Source: an uncultured Oscillospiraceae bacterium (GTDB taxonomy: Bacteria > Bacillota > Clostridia > Oscillospirales > Acutalibacteraceae). From it: a stretch of DNA of 9,332 nt. Every line of letters begins with the position of its first letter. Position 1 is the first letter of the stretch. The notes under the pieces are model-generated. The model was not told where the DNA came from and ran no database searches. It saw only the letters and a list, made by a program, of their open reading frames with translations. The translations under genes and the position numbers were made by a program. Location: the NCBI GenBank assembly GCA_902489335.1, contig CABTZO010000041.1:1-9332 (forward strand), in the 5' to 3' direction. This document shows positions 1 through 5,990 of this stretch, one piece after another.

Positions 1-311
1 CTTTTACCTCTCTCCTCTTTCAGTTCCACACCTAAAGATTCAAAAAAAGATATCGTGTCTTTATTTGAAAAAGATGAAAGTGCAGAATACATAAACCGTT
101 TATTAGTCGCTATGTTTTCCATAATTTCATCAATTGTTTCAACAGCACTTGTCAGATTACATCTGCCTTTGCCCGTAATTTTAAGTTTTTGCAGAAGTTT
201 AAGATTCTTCTCAACAATCAGAACTTTTTTATCTTGTTTAGCTGCATTTATTGCCGCAAAAACACCTGAAGCTCCTCCGCCTACAACGACTAAATCATAC
301 ATCTTCTTCAT
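1..311 (-). CDS. HI0933/BaiN-family NAD(P)/FAD-dependent oxidoreductase, N-terminal part (cut by window edge)
   Basis: Partial gene: about 103 N-terminal residues are present and the rest lies beyond position 1. The translation starts MKKMYDLVVVGGGASG, a Rossmann FAD-binding GGGxSG motif at residues 10-15, then has the ITGKGRCNLT block and the SLGVELKEERG stretch typical of the HI0933/TIGR00275 flavoproteins (called aminoacetone oxidase-like or BaiN-like in databases). Full members are roughly 400 residues. The physiological substrate of most members is not settled, so only the family is called. The start at 311 overlaps the end of the upstream regulator by 17 nt; an in-frame ATG at 302 would overlap by 8 nt. 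Neither has a well-placed Shine-Dalgarno sequence, so translation is probably coupled to the regulator gene. Confidence 0.88.
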   Translation of the reverse strand, partial: MKKMYDLVVVGGGASGVFAAINAAKQDKKVLIVEKNLKLLQKLKITGKGRCNLTSAVETIDEIMENIATNKRFMYSALSSFSNKDTISFFESLGVELKEERGK

Positions 312-1158
312 ATATATGATATTTTTCCCAAACTTCCTCTAATGTTTCAAAAGTGTCAAGTAACTTGCTCTTTTTGTCTTTTGTAGCTTCAACTATCAGC
401 GCGTTTATTACACTCATAGGAGCAACAAGAGAGTCAACAAAGGACGCCATATTGCTCTTTGCAGTCAAAGTAATTTCAGCATAGGAGGCAATCGGAGAAC
501 TTTCACTGTCAGTAATAGCAATTATATTTGCAGATTTTGAACTGATATAATCCAAAGCTTTAATTGTCTGCTTTGAATATCGAGGAAAAGAAATTGCAAC
601 ACAGACATCATTAGGTGTAATTTTAAAACTTTGCTCAAAAATTTCAGAGTCGGAATTTGAATCAATTAAAATCACATCATCGTAAGCATAAGACAGATAA
701 AAGCTCATAAAACCTGCAAGACAAGCAGAAGAACGGACACCAAGAATATAGATTTTATTTGCTTCGTTAATAAGTTTAGCTGCTTGCTTTAAGGTTTCAT
801 AAGACAGAGATTTCTCTGTTTGACGTATCATGTTTATGTCATTTGCCAAAACTCCGGACAAAATATTGGTATCTTTGCCAAACCTATCGGTTGCAAGATT
901 CACCCTTTGAATTGCAGTGAGTTTGTTTTTTATGTTTTCCTGCAACTTTTTTTGAAATTCAGGATAACCCTCAAATCCCAAAGATGTAGCAAATCTAACA
1001 ACGGTAGATTCACTTATATCCGTTGATTCTCCCAAAGAACAGGCTGTCATATATGCCGCCTTATCATAGTTTTCCAAGATATAATCGGCAATCTTCTTAT
1101 GACTCTTTGAAAGTCCGTCATATTCACTTGCTATTTTCCCAAGCAAAGTATTTCTCAT
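295..1158 (-). CDS. MurR/RpiR-family transcriptional regulator (HTH + SIS domain)
   Basis: The product is 287 aa, the normal size for the RpiR family. Residues about 1-75 form the N-terminal helix-turn-helix domain (LSKSHKKIADYI, then MTACSLGESTDISESTVVRFATSLGFEGYPEF, with recognition-helix region near 50-61). Residues about 120-260 are a SIS sugar-phosphate-binding fold (IYILGVRSSACLAG; then NDVCVAISFPRYSKQTIKAL; then NIIAITDS). The block SFVDSLVAPMSVINALIVE is shared with a clostridial RpiR subgroup that I recall, without being able to check, near HI0933 flavoproteins. The ligand cannot be read from sequence; family members usually sense phosphosugars. GGTG lies 6 nt before the ATG. The gene follows the AI-2E gene by 12 nt and overlaps the flavoprotein gene, so all three are probably one transcript. 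Confidence 0.9.
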   Translation of the reverse strand: MRNTLLGKIASEYDGLSKSHKKIADYILENYDKAAYMTACSLGESTDISESTVVRFATSLGFEGYPEFQKKLQENIKNKLTAIQRVNLATDRFGKDTNILSGVLANDINMIRQTEKSLSYETLKQAAKLINEANKIYILGVRSSACLAGFMSFYLSYAYDDVILIDSNSDSEIFEQSFKITPNDVCVAISFPRYSKQTIKALDYISSKSANIIAITDSESSPIASYAEITLTAKSNMASFVDSLVAPMSVINALIVEATKDKKSKLLDTFETLEEVWEKYHIYEEDV

Positions 1159-1170
1159 TTTTTCACCGTC

Positions 1171-1764
1171 TTACTTTTCGGTATTTTCTTTGTCGTCAGT
1201 TTTTATCTTAGCTTCGACGTCAATAACATCCGGATTATCATCGTTTTCAAGATCTTTGTCCATACCTATCATATCAAAGGCATCGTCCTTTAAGCTGAGT
1301 ATATTATCTTTAACACTCTCATAAACATTTACGGTTGTAGAAACAATTAACGGCGCAAAAATAAGTCCGGGAATATTGAAAAGTGAATAACCGACAACTG
1401 AGGCGATAACAGTCGGCATGAAAGCAAGTCCCAATGATTTACCCCTTAATACGGGTTCAAGTGTCTGATGTAAAATTGTTATAATGACGTACAATATTAT
1501 CAGTCCCAATGCTTGTTTAGGATCTCTCATATAAAAAAGTTCATAAATCGCCCAGGGAACCAAAACCACTCCGGATCCAACAATAGGTATTAAATCAACA
1601 ACAGCAGTCCCGAGTGCTATCCAAAAAGCATGTTCAATTTTCATTATGGAAAGACCGATAAGTAAAATAACAAACACAATCGCAGCAATAATAAGTTGAG
1701 CTTTTAGTATCTGTTTGAAATTTTTCTTAAACTCCGCTTTAAAGCGTTCTTTTAAATTATACAT
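1171..1764 (-). CDS. Half-length AI-2E-family (YtvI/PerM-like) membrane protein
   Basis: The product is 197 aa, against roughly 340-400 for ordinary AI-2E-family transporters. What is present aligns by motif to the C-terminal half: a hydrophobic helix at about 23-42; the signature around ALGTAVVDLIPIVGSG (family pattern DLIPxxG) and VPWAIYELF; a helix ALGLIILYVIITIL leading to EPVLRGKSLGL; then PTVIASVVGYSLFNIPGLIFAPL. An acidic, charged tail of about 45 residues follows (DKDLENDDNPDVIDVEAK). The usual N-terminal helices are missing. This is not an obvious frameshift: an AAGGAGG sequence sits 6 nt before the ATG, and only a terminator and the end of the symporter gene lie upstream, with no trace of the missing half. 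Family members have been linked to AI-2 export, Na+/H+ exchange or sporulation; no specific role can be assigned here. Confidence 0.82.
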   Translation of the reverse strand: MYNLKERFKAEFKKNFKQILKAQLIIAAIVFVILLIGLSIMKIEHAFWIALGTAVVDLIPIVGSGVVLVPWAIYELFYMRDPKQALGLIILYVIITILHQTLEPVLRGKSLGLAFMPTVIASVVGYSLFNIPGLIFAPLIVSTTVNVYESVKDNILSLKDDAFDMIGMDKDLENDDNPDVIDVEAKIKTDDKENTEK

Positions 1765-1770
1765 ATAAAT

Positions 1771-1777
1771 CCTCCTT
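1771..1777 (-). promoter_or_regulatory. Strong Shine-Dalgarno of the half-length AI-2E gene
   Basis: Minus-strand AAGGAGG precedes ATG 1764 by 6 nt. It is worth recording because it shows that the short protein has its own proper translation start rather than being the tail of a broken longer gene. Confidence 0.8.
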
Positions 1778-1782
1778 GGATA

Positions 1783-1811
1783 ATTTTATCATAAGAGAAA
1801 TTAAAAAACAA
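1783..1811 (-). promoter_or_regulatory. Possible weak promoter for the AI-2E/RpiR/flavoprotein run
   Basis: On the minus strand TTGTTT (1806-1811) and TAAAAT (1783-1788) are separated by 17 nt and sit just before the strong Shine-Dalgarno of the 1764 start. The -35 match is only 3/6 and lies in the T-tract of the terminator, so this is tentative. A promoter is expected here because the terminator hairpin would insulate the run from the symporter operon. Confidence 0.3.
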
Positions 1812-1846
1812 AAAAGCGAATGAAAAAATTTTTCACTCGCTTTTAA
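1809..1846 (-). terminator. Rho-independent terminator after the symporter gene
   Basis: A near-perfect hairpin: arms 1812-1827 and 1829-1844 share AAAAGCGA / TCGCTTTT with the inner run TGAAAAA / TTTTTCA. The one non-Watson-Crick position (1820/1836) is a U-G wobble in minus-strand RNA but an A-C mismatch in plus-strand RNA, and the minus strand continues into a T-rich tract. It therefore belongs to the minus-strand symporter transcript ending at 1865. Confidence 0.85.
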
Positions 1847-1864
1847 AATATAATTTTTTAAAAT

Positions 1865-3238
1865 TTATGAAACAACAAGATTAGATATTAAAATAGCTGT
1901 GAGTGCAATCGGAGCAATATATTTAACCATAATATCATAGCCTTTTTTAGCAGCAAATTTTCCTGAAGACAGAACTTCCTCTTCTACATATTTAGGTTTA
2001 GAAATAAATCCTACAAGTACACAGGTGCAGATTGCTATAATCGGCATCATTACAGAATTTGTAATAAAGTCAAAGAAATCAAGGAAGGCTCTGCCAAGAA
2101 TCTGAACATTTGCAAGCGGTCCATATCCAAGACAAGAAAGCGTTCCGAGAACAATAGAAATTATAAATACAATAATTGTAGCAGTTGTTCTCTTAACTTT
2201 AAATTTGTCGAGGAACACGGAAACAACCGCTTCCATAAGTGAAATGGAAGAAGTGAGAGCTGCGAACAGAACCAAGATAAAGAACAGTGCCCCTATAATC
2301 TTTCCACCCGGCATTTGTGCAAAAACTTGTGGAAGTGTAACGAACATAAGTCCGGGACCTGCATTTATTTTCGAAGGATCTCCGCCGTTGAAAGCAACAA
2401 TGGGAGGAACAATCATAAATCCTGCAAAGAAAGCAATCAATGTATCGAAGATAACAATTTGTGCAGAGGATTTTTGAATATCATCTTCCTTTTTCATATA
2501 TGATCCATAAGTGAGCATTATAGCCATAGCAAGAGACAAGGAGTAAAAGAGTTGTCCTAAAGCCGAGAGTAAAAGATCCACAAAATCCTTAAATGATTTA
2601 ATAAACGAAAAATCAGGTACAAGGTAATATTTAAGACCTGCGGCAACACCGGGGATTGTTATGGTGTAAATGCCGATGCCGATTGAAAGTATTACTAAAA
2701 CAGGCATCATTATCTTACTTGCTTTTTCAACGCCCTTTTGAACACCCAAAAGAACGATAATCATAGTAATTGTCATGAAGATGATGAACCAAAGAAGTGC
2801 ATTATTCATAACACCCTCTGACTGAACAAGAATGAAGTTATTAAAAAATCCTTCTGAATCAGCCGTTATACTTTCAGACTTGTTGAATAAATATGTATAT
2901 CCGTACTTTGTTACCCAACCGCCTATTACACAATAATAAGGTAAAATAATTGTCGGGACGAGAGCTGTTAAGATTCCCAAAAATCCAAATTTCGGATGCA
3001 TTTTTTTATATGCACCGATACAAGAGAGTCTCGTTTTTCTGCCAATAGAAATTTCTGTGACTAAAAGAGAAAGACCAAAAGTAAAAGCAAAAATAATGTA
3101 GACGAGAAGAAATACAGCTCCTCCCTTCTGAGCCGACAAATAGGGAAATCTCCAAAGATTTCCGAGTCCTACCGCAGAACCTGCAGCTGCCAGGACAAAA
3201 CCTAATCTGTTAGAAAAAGTATCTCGTTTTTCCGACAT
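1865..3238 (-). CDS. Sodium:neurotransmitter/amino-acid symporter family (NSS, LeuT fold)
   Basis: The product is 457 aa, usual for prokaryotic NSS transporters (LeuT/MhsT type, Na+-coupled uptake of amino acids at the cytoplasmic membrane). TM1 carries the unwound ion-binding segment GSAVGLGNLWRFPY (residues 20-33, with Asn27 and the gating Arg30 at LeuT-like positions), followed by KGGAVFLLVYI. TM6 has the substrate-site-like LFYSLSLAMAIMLTYGSYM. TM10 has FLDFFDFITN, supplying the likely extracellular-gate Asp. About 11-12 membrane helices are expected. The substrate is unknown. An in-frame TTG at 3244 directly abuts the GGAGG (3244-3248), leaving no spacing, so ATG 3238 at 6-nt spacing is preferred. 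It lies 13 nt after the TetR gene, whose product probably controls it, and ends at a clear terminator. Confidence 0.93.
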   Translation of the reverse strand: MSEKRDTFSNRLGFVLAAAGSAVGLGNLWRFPYLSAQKGGAVFLLVYIIFAFTFGLSLLVTEISIGRKTRLSCIGAYKKMHPKFGFLGILTALVPTIILPYYCVIGGWVTKYGYTYLFNKSESITADSEGFFNNFILVQSEGVMNNALLWFIIFMTITMIIVLLGVQKGVEKASKIMMPVLVILSIGIGIYTITIPGVAAGLKYYLVPDFSFIKSFKDFVDLLLSALGQLFYSLSLAMAIMLTYGSYMKKEDDIQKSSAQIVIFDTLIAFFAGFMIVPPIVAFNGGDPSKINAGPGLMFVTLPQVFAQMPGGKIIGALFFILVLFAALTSSISLMEAVVSVFLDKFKVKRTTATIIVFIISIVLGTLSCLGYGPLANVQILGRAFLDFFDFITNSVMMPIIAICTCVLVGFISKPKYVEEEVLSSGKFAAKKGYDIMVKYIAPIALTAILISNLVVS

Positions 3239-3251
3239 AATCAACCTCCAT

Positions 3252-3809
3252 TTATTTATTTCTTAATTTATCAATAAAATCCGAGATAAAAGAATCGGTA
3301 TCGATATTCTCATTATCTAAGACCTTTTGAACTACAATTCCATCAGACAAGAAGAGTATAAGGAGAGCTAAACTGTCAGAATCAAAATTTTCACTTCTTT
3401 CGGAGATTTTTTCTCCTATTAAATTTCTAAATTGATTGTATCTCTCATTTATCCTCTTTTTCAGTTCTTCGTTACCGAACATAGATTCATGAATCAGATG
3501 CATCCTAAGTTCGGGCGAAACAACGGAACGCTCAAGCACATAATTTATCATTCTGTGTAATGAAGTGTCTTTGTCTTTATTTTCAGTCCATTCAATTAGT
3601 TGTTGCCACTGATTTTCAAGATAATCATCATAGATTTGAAGTAAAATTTCATTTTTGTTTTTGAAGTAATAATAAAGAGTTCCTTTTGAAATACCGGCTT
3701 CTTTAGCAATTTCAGCTAAAGAAATATATGGAAAAGACTTTATCTTAAGCAAATCTGTCGTTGTATCGACAATTTTCTTTTTTAAATCTTCATTCCTCGG
3801 CGCTGCCAT
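3252..3809 (-). CDS. TetR/AcrR-family transcriptional regulator
   Basis: The product is 185 aa, typical for TetR repressors. The N-terminal DNA-binding domain is clear: residues about 30-57 read SLAEIAKEAGISKGTLYYYFKNKNEIL, the canonical TetR helix-turn-helix with the GTLYYYF recognition segment. The remaining ~125 residues are a helical ligand/dimer domain (MINYVLERSVVSPELRMHLIHESMFG; LALLILFLSDGIVVQKVL) with no recognisable ligand class. The start is supported by GAGGGG a few bases upstream of ATG 3809. It is the first gene of a two-gene unit with the NSS symporter, suggesting that it autoregulates and controls amino-acid uptake; the ligand may be a transported compound. This local-control idea is inferred from arrangement only. 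Confidence 0.93.
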   Translation of the reverse strand: MAAPRNEDLKKKIVDTTTDLLKIKSFPYISLAEIAKEAGISKGTLYYYFKNKNEILLQIYDDYLENQWQQLIEWTENKDKDTSLHRMINYVLERSVVSPELRMHLIHESMFGNEELKKRINERYNQFRNLIGEKISERSENFDSDSLALLILFLSDGIVVQKVLDNENIDTDSFISDFIDKLRNK

Positions 3810-3875
3810 TTTCCCCTCTTTATTCGTCCGTAAGTTTTCAAAATTTCACTTGTCTAATGCTTGATAATAGTTGAA

Positions 3876-3904
3876 AGTTTATCACTTTACAGAGCAAAAG
3901 TAAA
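3876..3904 (-). promoter_or_regulatory. Probable promoter of the TetR-symporter operon
   Basis: On the minus strand TTTACT (3899-3904) and TAAACT (3876-3881) are spaced by 17 nt, and the -10 is preceded by TGA, an extended -10 TGn. Both boxes match 4/6. An inverted repeat CTTTAC (3885-3890) / GTAAAG (3900-3905) covers the spacer and -35, a sensible place for a TetR operator and hence autoregulation. The operator idea is an inference. Confidence 0.45.
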
Positions 3905-4040
3905 GATTTTTATTTAAATCTACTTTTTAAACAAATTATTTTATCAATTTAGAATACAATTAATTTATATTTTACAAAAATATTTGACTGCGGTTGAATT
4001 TGAAACTCTTTTCCTAAGATACCGCTACTTTTTAGCAACG

Positions 4041-4166
4041 GATTACGGGTTACGGGTTAAGATACAGTTATTAGATTTTAGATTTAAAAGACCTGATTGA
4101 TTTTTGATAAATAAGGTCTGATTTCTGCCGTTTTCTTATATCTAAAATCTATAATCTACAATCTAT
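4041..4166. repeat. Heptamer tandem repeats forming a large imperfect inverted repeat
   Basis: Three blocks have 7-base periodicity: GATTACG-GGTTACG-GGTTAAG (4041-4061), TTAGATT x2 (4071-4084), and TATCTAA-AATCTAT-AATCTAC-AATCTAT (4139-4166). The second and third are reverse complements, giving a perfect 12-bp inverted repeat (TAGATTTTAGAT 4072-4083 with ATCTAAAATCTA 4140-4151). A nested pair AGACCT (4089-4094) / AGGTCT (4114-4119) sits inside. The last heptamer ends one base before the -35 box of the downstream operon. This could be a dispersed non-coding repeat element or a slippage-prone microsatellite; copies elsewhere in the genome cannot be seen from here. Confidence 0.7.
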
Positions 4167-4167
4167 A

Positions 4168-4196
4168 TTGACAAATTTTTCTAATTGTAATAATAT
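4168..4196 (+). promoter_or_regulatory. Promoter of the GlpA-like / oxidoreductase / DUF1667 operon
   Basis: A perfect -35 TTGACA (4168-4173) is followed after 17 nt by TAATAT (4191-4196, 4/6). An alternative -10 is AATAAT (4189-4194) preceded by TGT, an extended -10 with 15-nt spacing. The surrounding sequence is A/T-rich. Transcription would begin near 4203, about 45 nt before the start codon. Confidence 0.6.
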
Positions 4197-4206
4197 TATT
4201 TTGTAT

Positions 4207-4226
4207 AGTCGGTTGATTGTCCGACT
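4207..4226 (+). promoter_or_regulatory. Palindrome downstream of the promoter: candidate operator or 5' leader hairpin
   Basis: A 6-bp inverted repeat AGTCGG (4207-4212) / CCGACT (4221-4226) with an 8-nt centre, placed just after the predicted transcription start and about 10 nt before the Shine-Dalgarno. It is GC-rich against a very AT-rich background, which makes chance less likely. It could be a repressor operator or an RNA hairpin at the 5' end; no T-run follows, so it is not a terminator. Confidence 0.45.
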
Positions 4227-4247
4227 TCTCAAAATATGGAGGCTCTT

Positions 4248-5990
4248 ATGAATACGGATAAAACAAATAAAAAATTAAATAAGAAGTTGAATAAGGAATT
4301 TGGCGATAAATTTAAAGCCGAACTTAAAGACCGAATCATCAGAGTAACGGGCAAATCTGACAATTGGGATGAAATTGTTAAGGCCTGTCAACTGTGTGTT
4401 TACCGAAAAGACGGTATACATGTAGTAAATGATATTGAATTTACAGGTCATGAAATTCCAAAAATGAAAACGCCATCTATAGAAGATAAAACTCTTGACG
4501 GAAACTCCTATGATGTTTTGATAATAGGCGGCGGCGTAAGCGGTTGTTCAATTGCAAGAGAGCTTTCAAAATGGGATTTAGATATTCTTCTGGTTGAGAA
4601 AGAAGCTGATGTCGCCCTCGGAGCGTCCGGCAGAAATGATGGAGAAGTTCATCCCGGAGTTGATTTGAGTAAAGGCTACTTGAAGACCAAATATATCAGA
4701 AAAGGCAATAAAATGTACGATCAAATATCAAAAGAACTCGGCGTTCCCTTTAGAAGAGTAGGTCAATATGTTGGATTTACTAAAGGATATCTGCTACCTT
4801 TTGTTTTTCTTTATGCTATGTATAAAAAATATATAGTAGGAATCGAAGACACCGAAATTATACTCCAAAAAAAATTAAGAGAAGTCGTCCCCTCTCTTAC
4901 AAAAGATTTTAAATTTGCACTATCGAATCCGTCTACAGGTGTTGTTTGCCCGTATGGACTGACTATTGCCTATGCAGAAAATGCTGTTGAAAACGGGGCA
5001 AAAGTTTCATTGAACACCTATGTAAAAGATATGAAAGTCGTTGACGGTGTTATAAAAGAAGTAGAAACAAACAGAGGAACTGTATATCCCAAAATCGTAA
5101 TCAATGCTGCGGGTGTTTTTGCCGAAGAAATTGCGAAAATGGCTGAAGACAGATTTTATTCAATTCATCCCAGACGCGGAACCGATATTATCTTAGACAA
5201 AAAAACCGGAGACAGATTTGATACGGTTTCGACCGTTAAAACTGTTAAATTAAAAAACAAAGAACATACAAAAGGCGGAGGCCTTATTAAAACCGTTCAT
5301 AATAATGTGCTTGTGGGTCCGGATGCAGTCGAAACTTATGAAAAAGAAAATTATGAAACTCATCCTGAAAGTATGGATACTCTTTATAATAAACAGCAAA
5401 TTACAATGCCGTCACTCCAAAGATATGAGGCAATCACCTATTTCACCGGTGTTCGTGCACCTAACTTTGAAGAAGATTTTGTAATAGAAAAAGGCAGAAA
5501 GACTAAAAATCTCATACACTGTGCGGCAATTCAATCCCCGGGGCTTACAACATCCCCTGTTGTAGCTTTAGATGTCGAAAAGATGGCAATAGAGCTTTTA
5601 AGTAAAGACAGGAAAATAAACAAAAACGAAAATTATAATCCTGTAAGGAAAAATAAAATACCAAGAATCAGCGAACTTCCCATTGAAGAAAAAGAAAAGC
5701 TGATAAAACAGAATCCTGATTACGGTATCATAATCTGTCGCTGCGAAGAAGTAAGCAAGGGAGAAATTATCGATGCACTTAATTCTCCGATTCAAGTTCC
5801 TACTATTGACGGTATTAAAAAGAGAGTTCGGCCCGGAATGGGAAGATGTCAAGGTGGTTTCTGTATGCCGACCGTAACCAAAATAATAGCTGATTATCTT
5901 GATAAGCCTATGAAAGAAGTCAGAAAATCCGGTGAAGATTCAATCTTGGTTTACGGGGATATAAAGAGTGGTGAAAACAATGCAGAATAA
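4248..5990 (+). CDS. GlpA-like FAD-dependent dehydrogenase with C-terminal 2Fe-2S (BFD-like) domain and N-terminal extension
   Basis: The product is 580 aa. Residues about 88-455 form a DAO-superfamily FAD domain: YDVLIIGGGVSG (GGGxSG at 94-99), then GASGRNDGEVHPG near 125, and PYGLTIAYAENAVENGA for the second half of the fold. The C-terminus has a BFD-like 2Fe-2S domain with Cys497-x-Cys499 (CRCEEVSKGEI) and Cys534-x4-Cys539 (RCQGGFC). This layout matches anaerobic glycerol-3-phosphate dehydrogenase GlpA-like proteins, which pass electrons from FAD to an Fe-S centre. Unusual points are a lysine-rich N-terminal extension of about 85 residues containing Cys47-x2-Cys50 and a hydrophobic patch YLLPFVFLYAMYKKYIVGI that may contact the membrane. 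An earlier in-frame ATG at 4236 overlaps the TGGAGG ribosome site, so 4248 (5 nt after GGAGG) is chosen. First gene of a three-gene operon. The substrate could be glycerol-3-phosphate or another 2-hydroxy compound. Confidence 0.85.
   Translation: MNTDKTNKKLNKKLNKEFGDKFKAELKDRIIRVTGKSDNWDEIVKACQLCVYRKDGIHVVNDIEFTGHEIPKMKTPSIEDKTLDGNSYDVLIIGGGVSGCSIARELSKWDLDILLVEKEADVALGASGRNDGEVHPGVDLSKGYLKTKYIRKGNKMYDQISKELGVPFRRVGQYVGFTKGYLLPFVFLYAMYKKYIVGIEDTEIILQKKLREVVPSLTKDFKFALSNPSTGVVCPYGLTIAYAENAVENGAKVSLNTYVKDMKVVDGVIKEVETNRGTVYPKIVINAAGVFAEEIAKMAEDRFYSIHPRRGTDIILDKKTGDRFDTVSTVKTVKLKNKEHTKGGGLIKTVHNNVLVGPDAVETYEKENYETHPESMDTLYNKQQITMPSLQRYEAITYFTGVRAPNFEEDFVIEKGRKTKNLIHCAAIQSPGLTTSPVVALDVEKMAIELLSKDRKINKNENYNPVRKNKIPRISELPIEEKEKLIKQNPDYGIIICRCEEVSKGEIIDALNSPIQVPTIDGIKKRVRPGMGRCQGGFCMPTVTKIIADYLDKPMKEVRKSGEDSILVYGDIKSGENNAE

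Larger units (their letters stand above)
3810..4247. other. 438-bp divergent intergenic region
   Basis: The longest gene-free stretch, between the TetR gene (minus) and the GlpA-like gene (plus). Going left to right it holds the TetR promoter with an inverted repeat (3876-3905), a very AT-rich section to about 4000 in which I see nothing definite, a weak hairpin (4022-4041), heptamer tandem repeats (4041-4061, 4071-4084, 4139-4166) that can form a large stem, and a promoter (4168-4196) with a palindrome (4207-4226) before the Shine-Dalgarno at 4237-4242. No credible small ORF and no recognisable riboswitch was found. Confidence 0.7.

Noticed and set aside
55..342. Plus-strand ORF of 95 codons
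   Set aside because: It is antisense to the HI0933 flavoprotein start and the end of the RpiR gene, which have clear family motifs; no homology-like features.
820..1211. Plus-strand ORFs of 62-68 codons over the RpiR gene
   Set aside because: Antisense shadows of a well-supported regulator; no initiation signals.
1765..1864. Remnant of the missing N-terminal half of the AI-2E gene (frameshift pseudogene)
   Set aside because: Only about 100 nt is available, filled by a terminator and ribosome site; no hydrophobic reading frame is seen.
2205..2503. Two plus-strand ORFs inside the symporter gene
   Set aside because: They are antisense shadows of the NSS coding sequence, low complexity and without a ribosome site.
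3239..3244. TTG start (3244) for the symporter
   Set aside because: It touches the GGAGG with zero spacing; ATG 3238 has normal spacing.
4022..4041. Hairpin CCGCTA...TAGC..CGG as a terminator or riboswitch
   Set aside because: The stem is only 4 contiguous bp with a bulge and no T-tract, and it lies upstream of the operon promoter.
4041..4166. CRISPR array
   Set aside because: The repeats are 7-base contiguous units without 25-40 nt repeats or unique spacers, and no cas genes are present.
5598..5852. Minus-strand ORF inside the GlpA-like gene
   Set aside because: Antisense to the 2Fe-2S domain region; no independent support.
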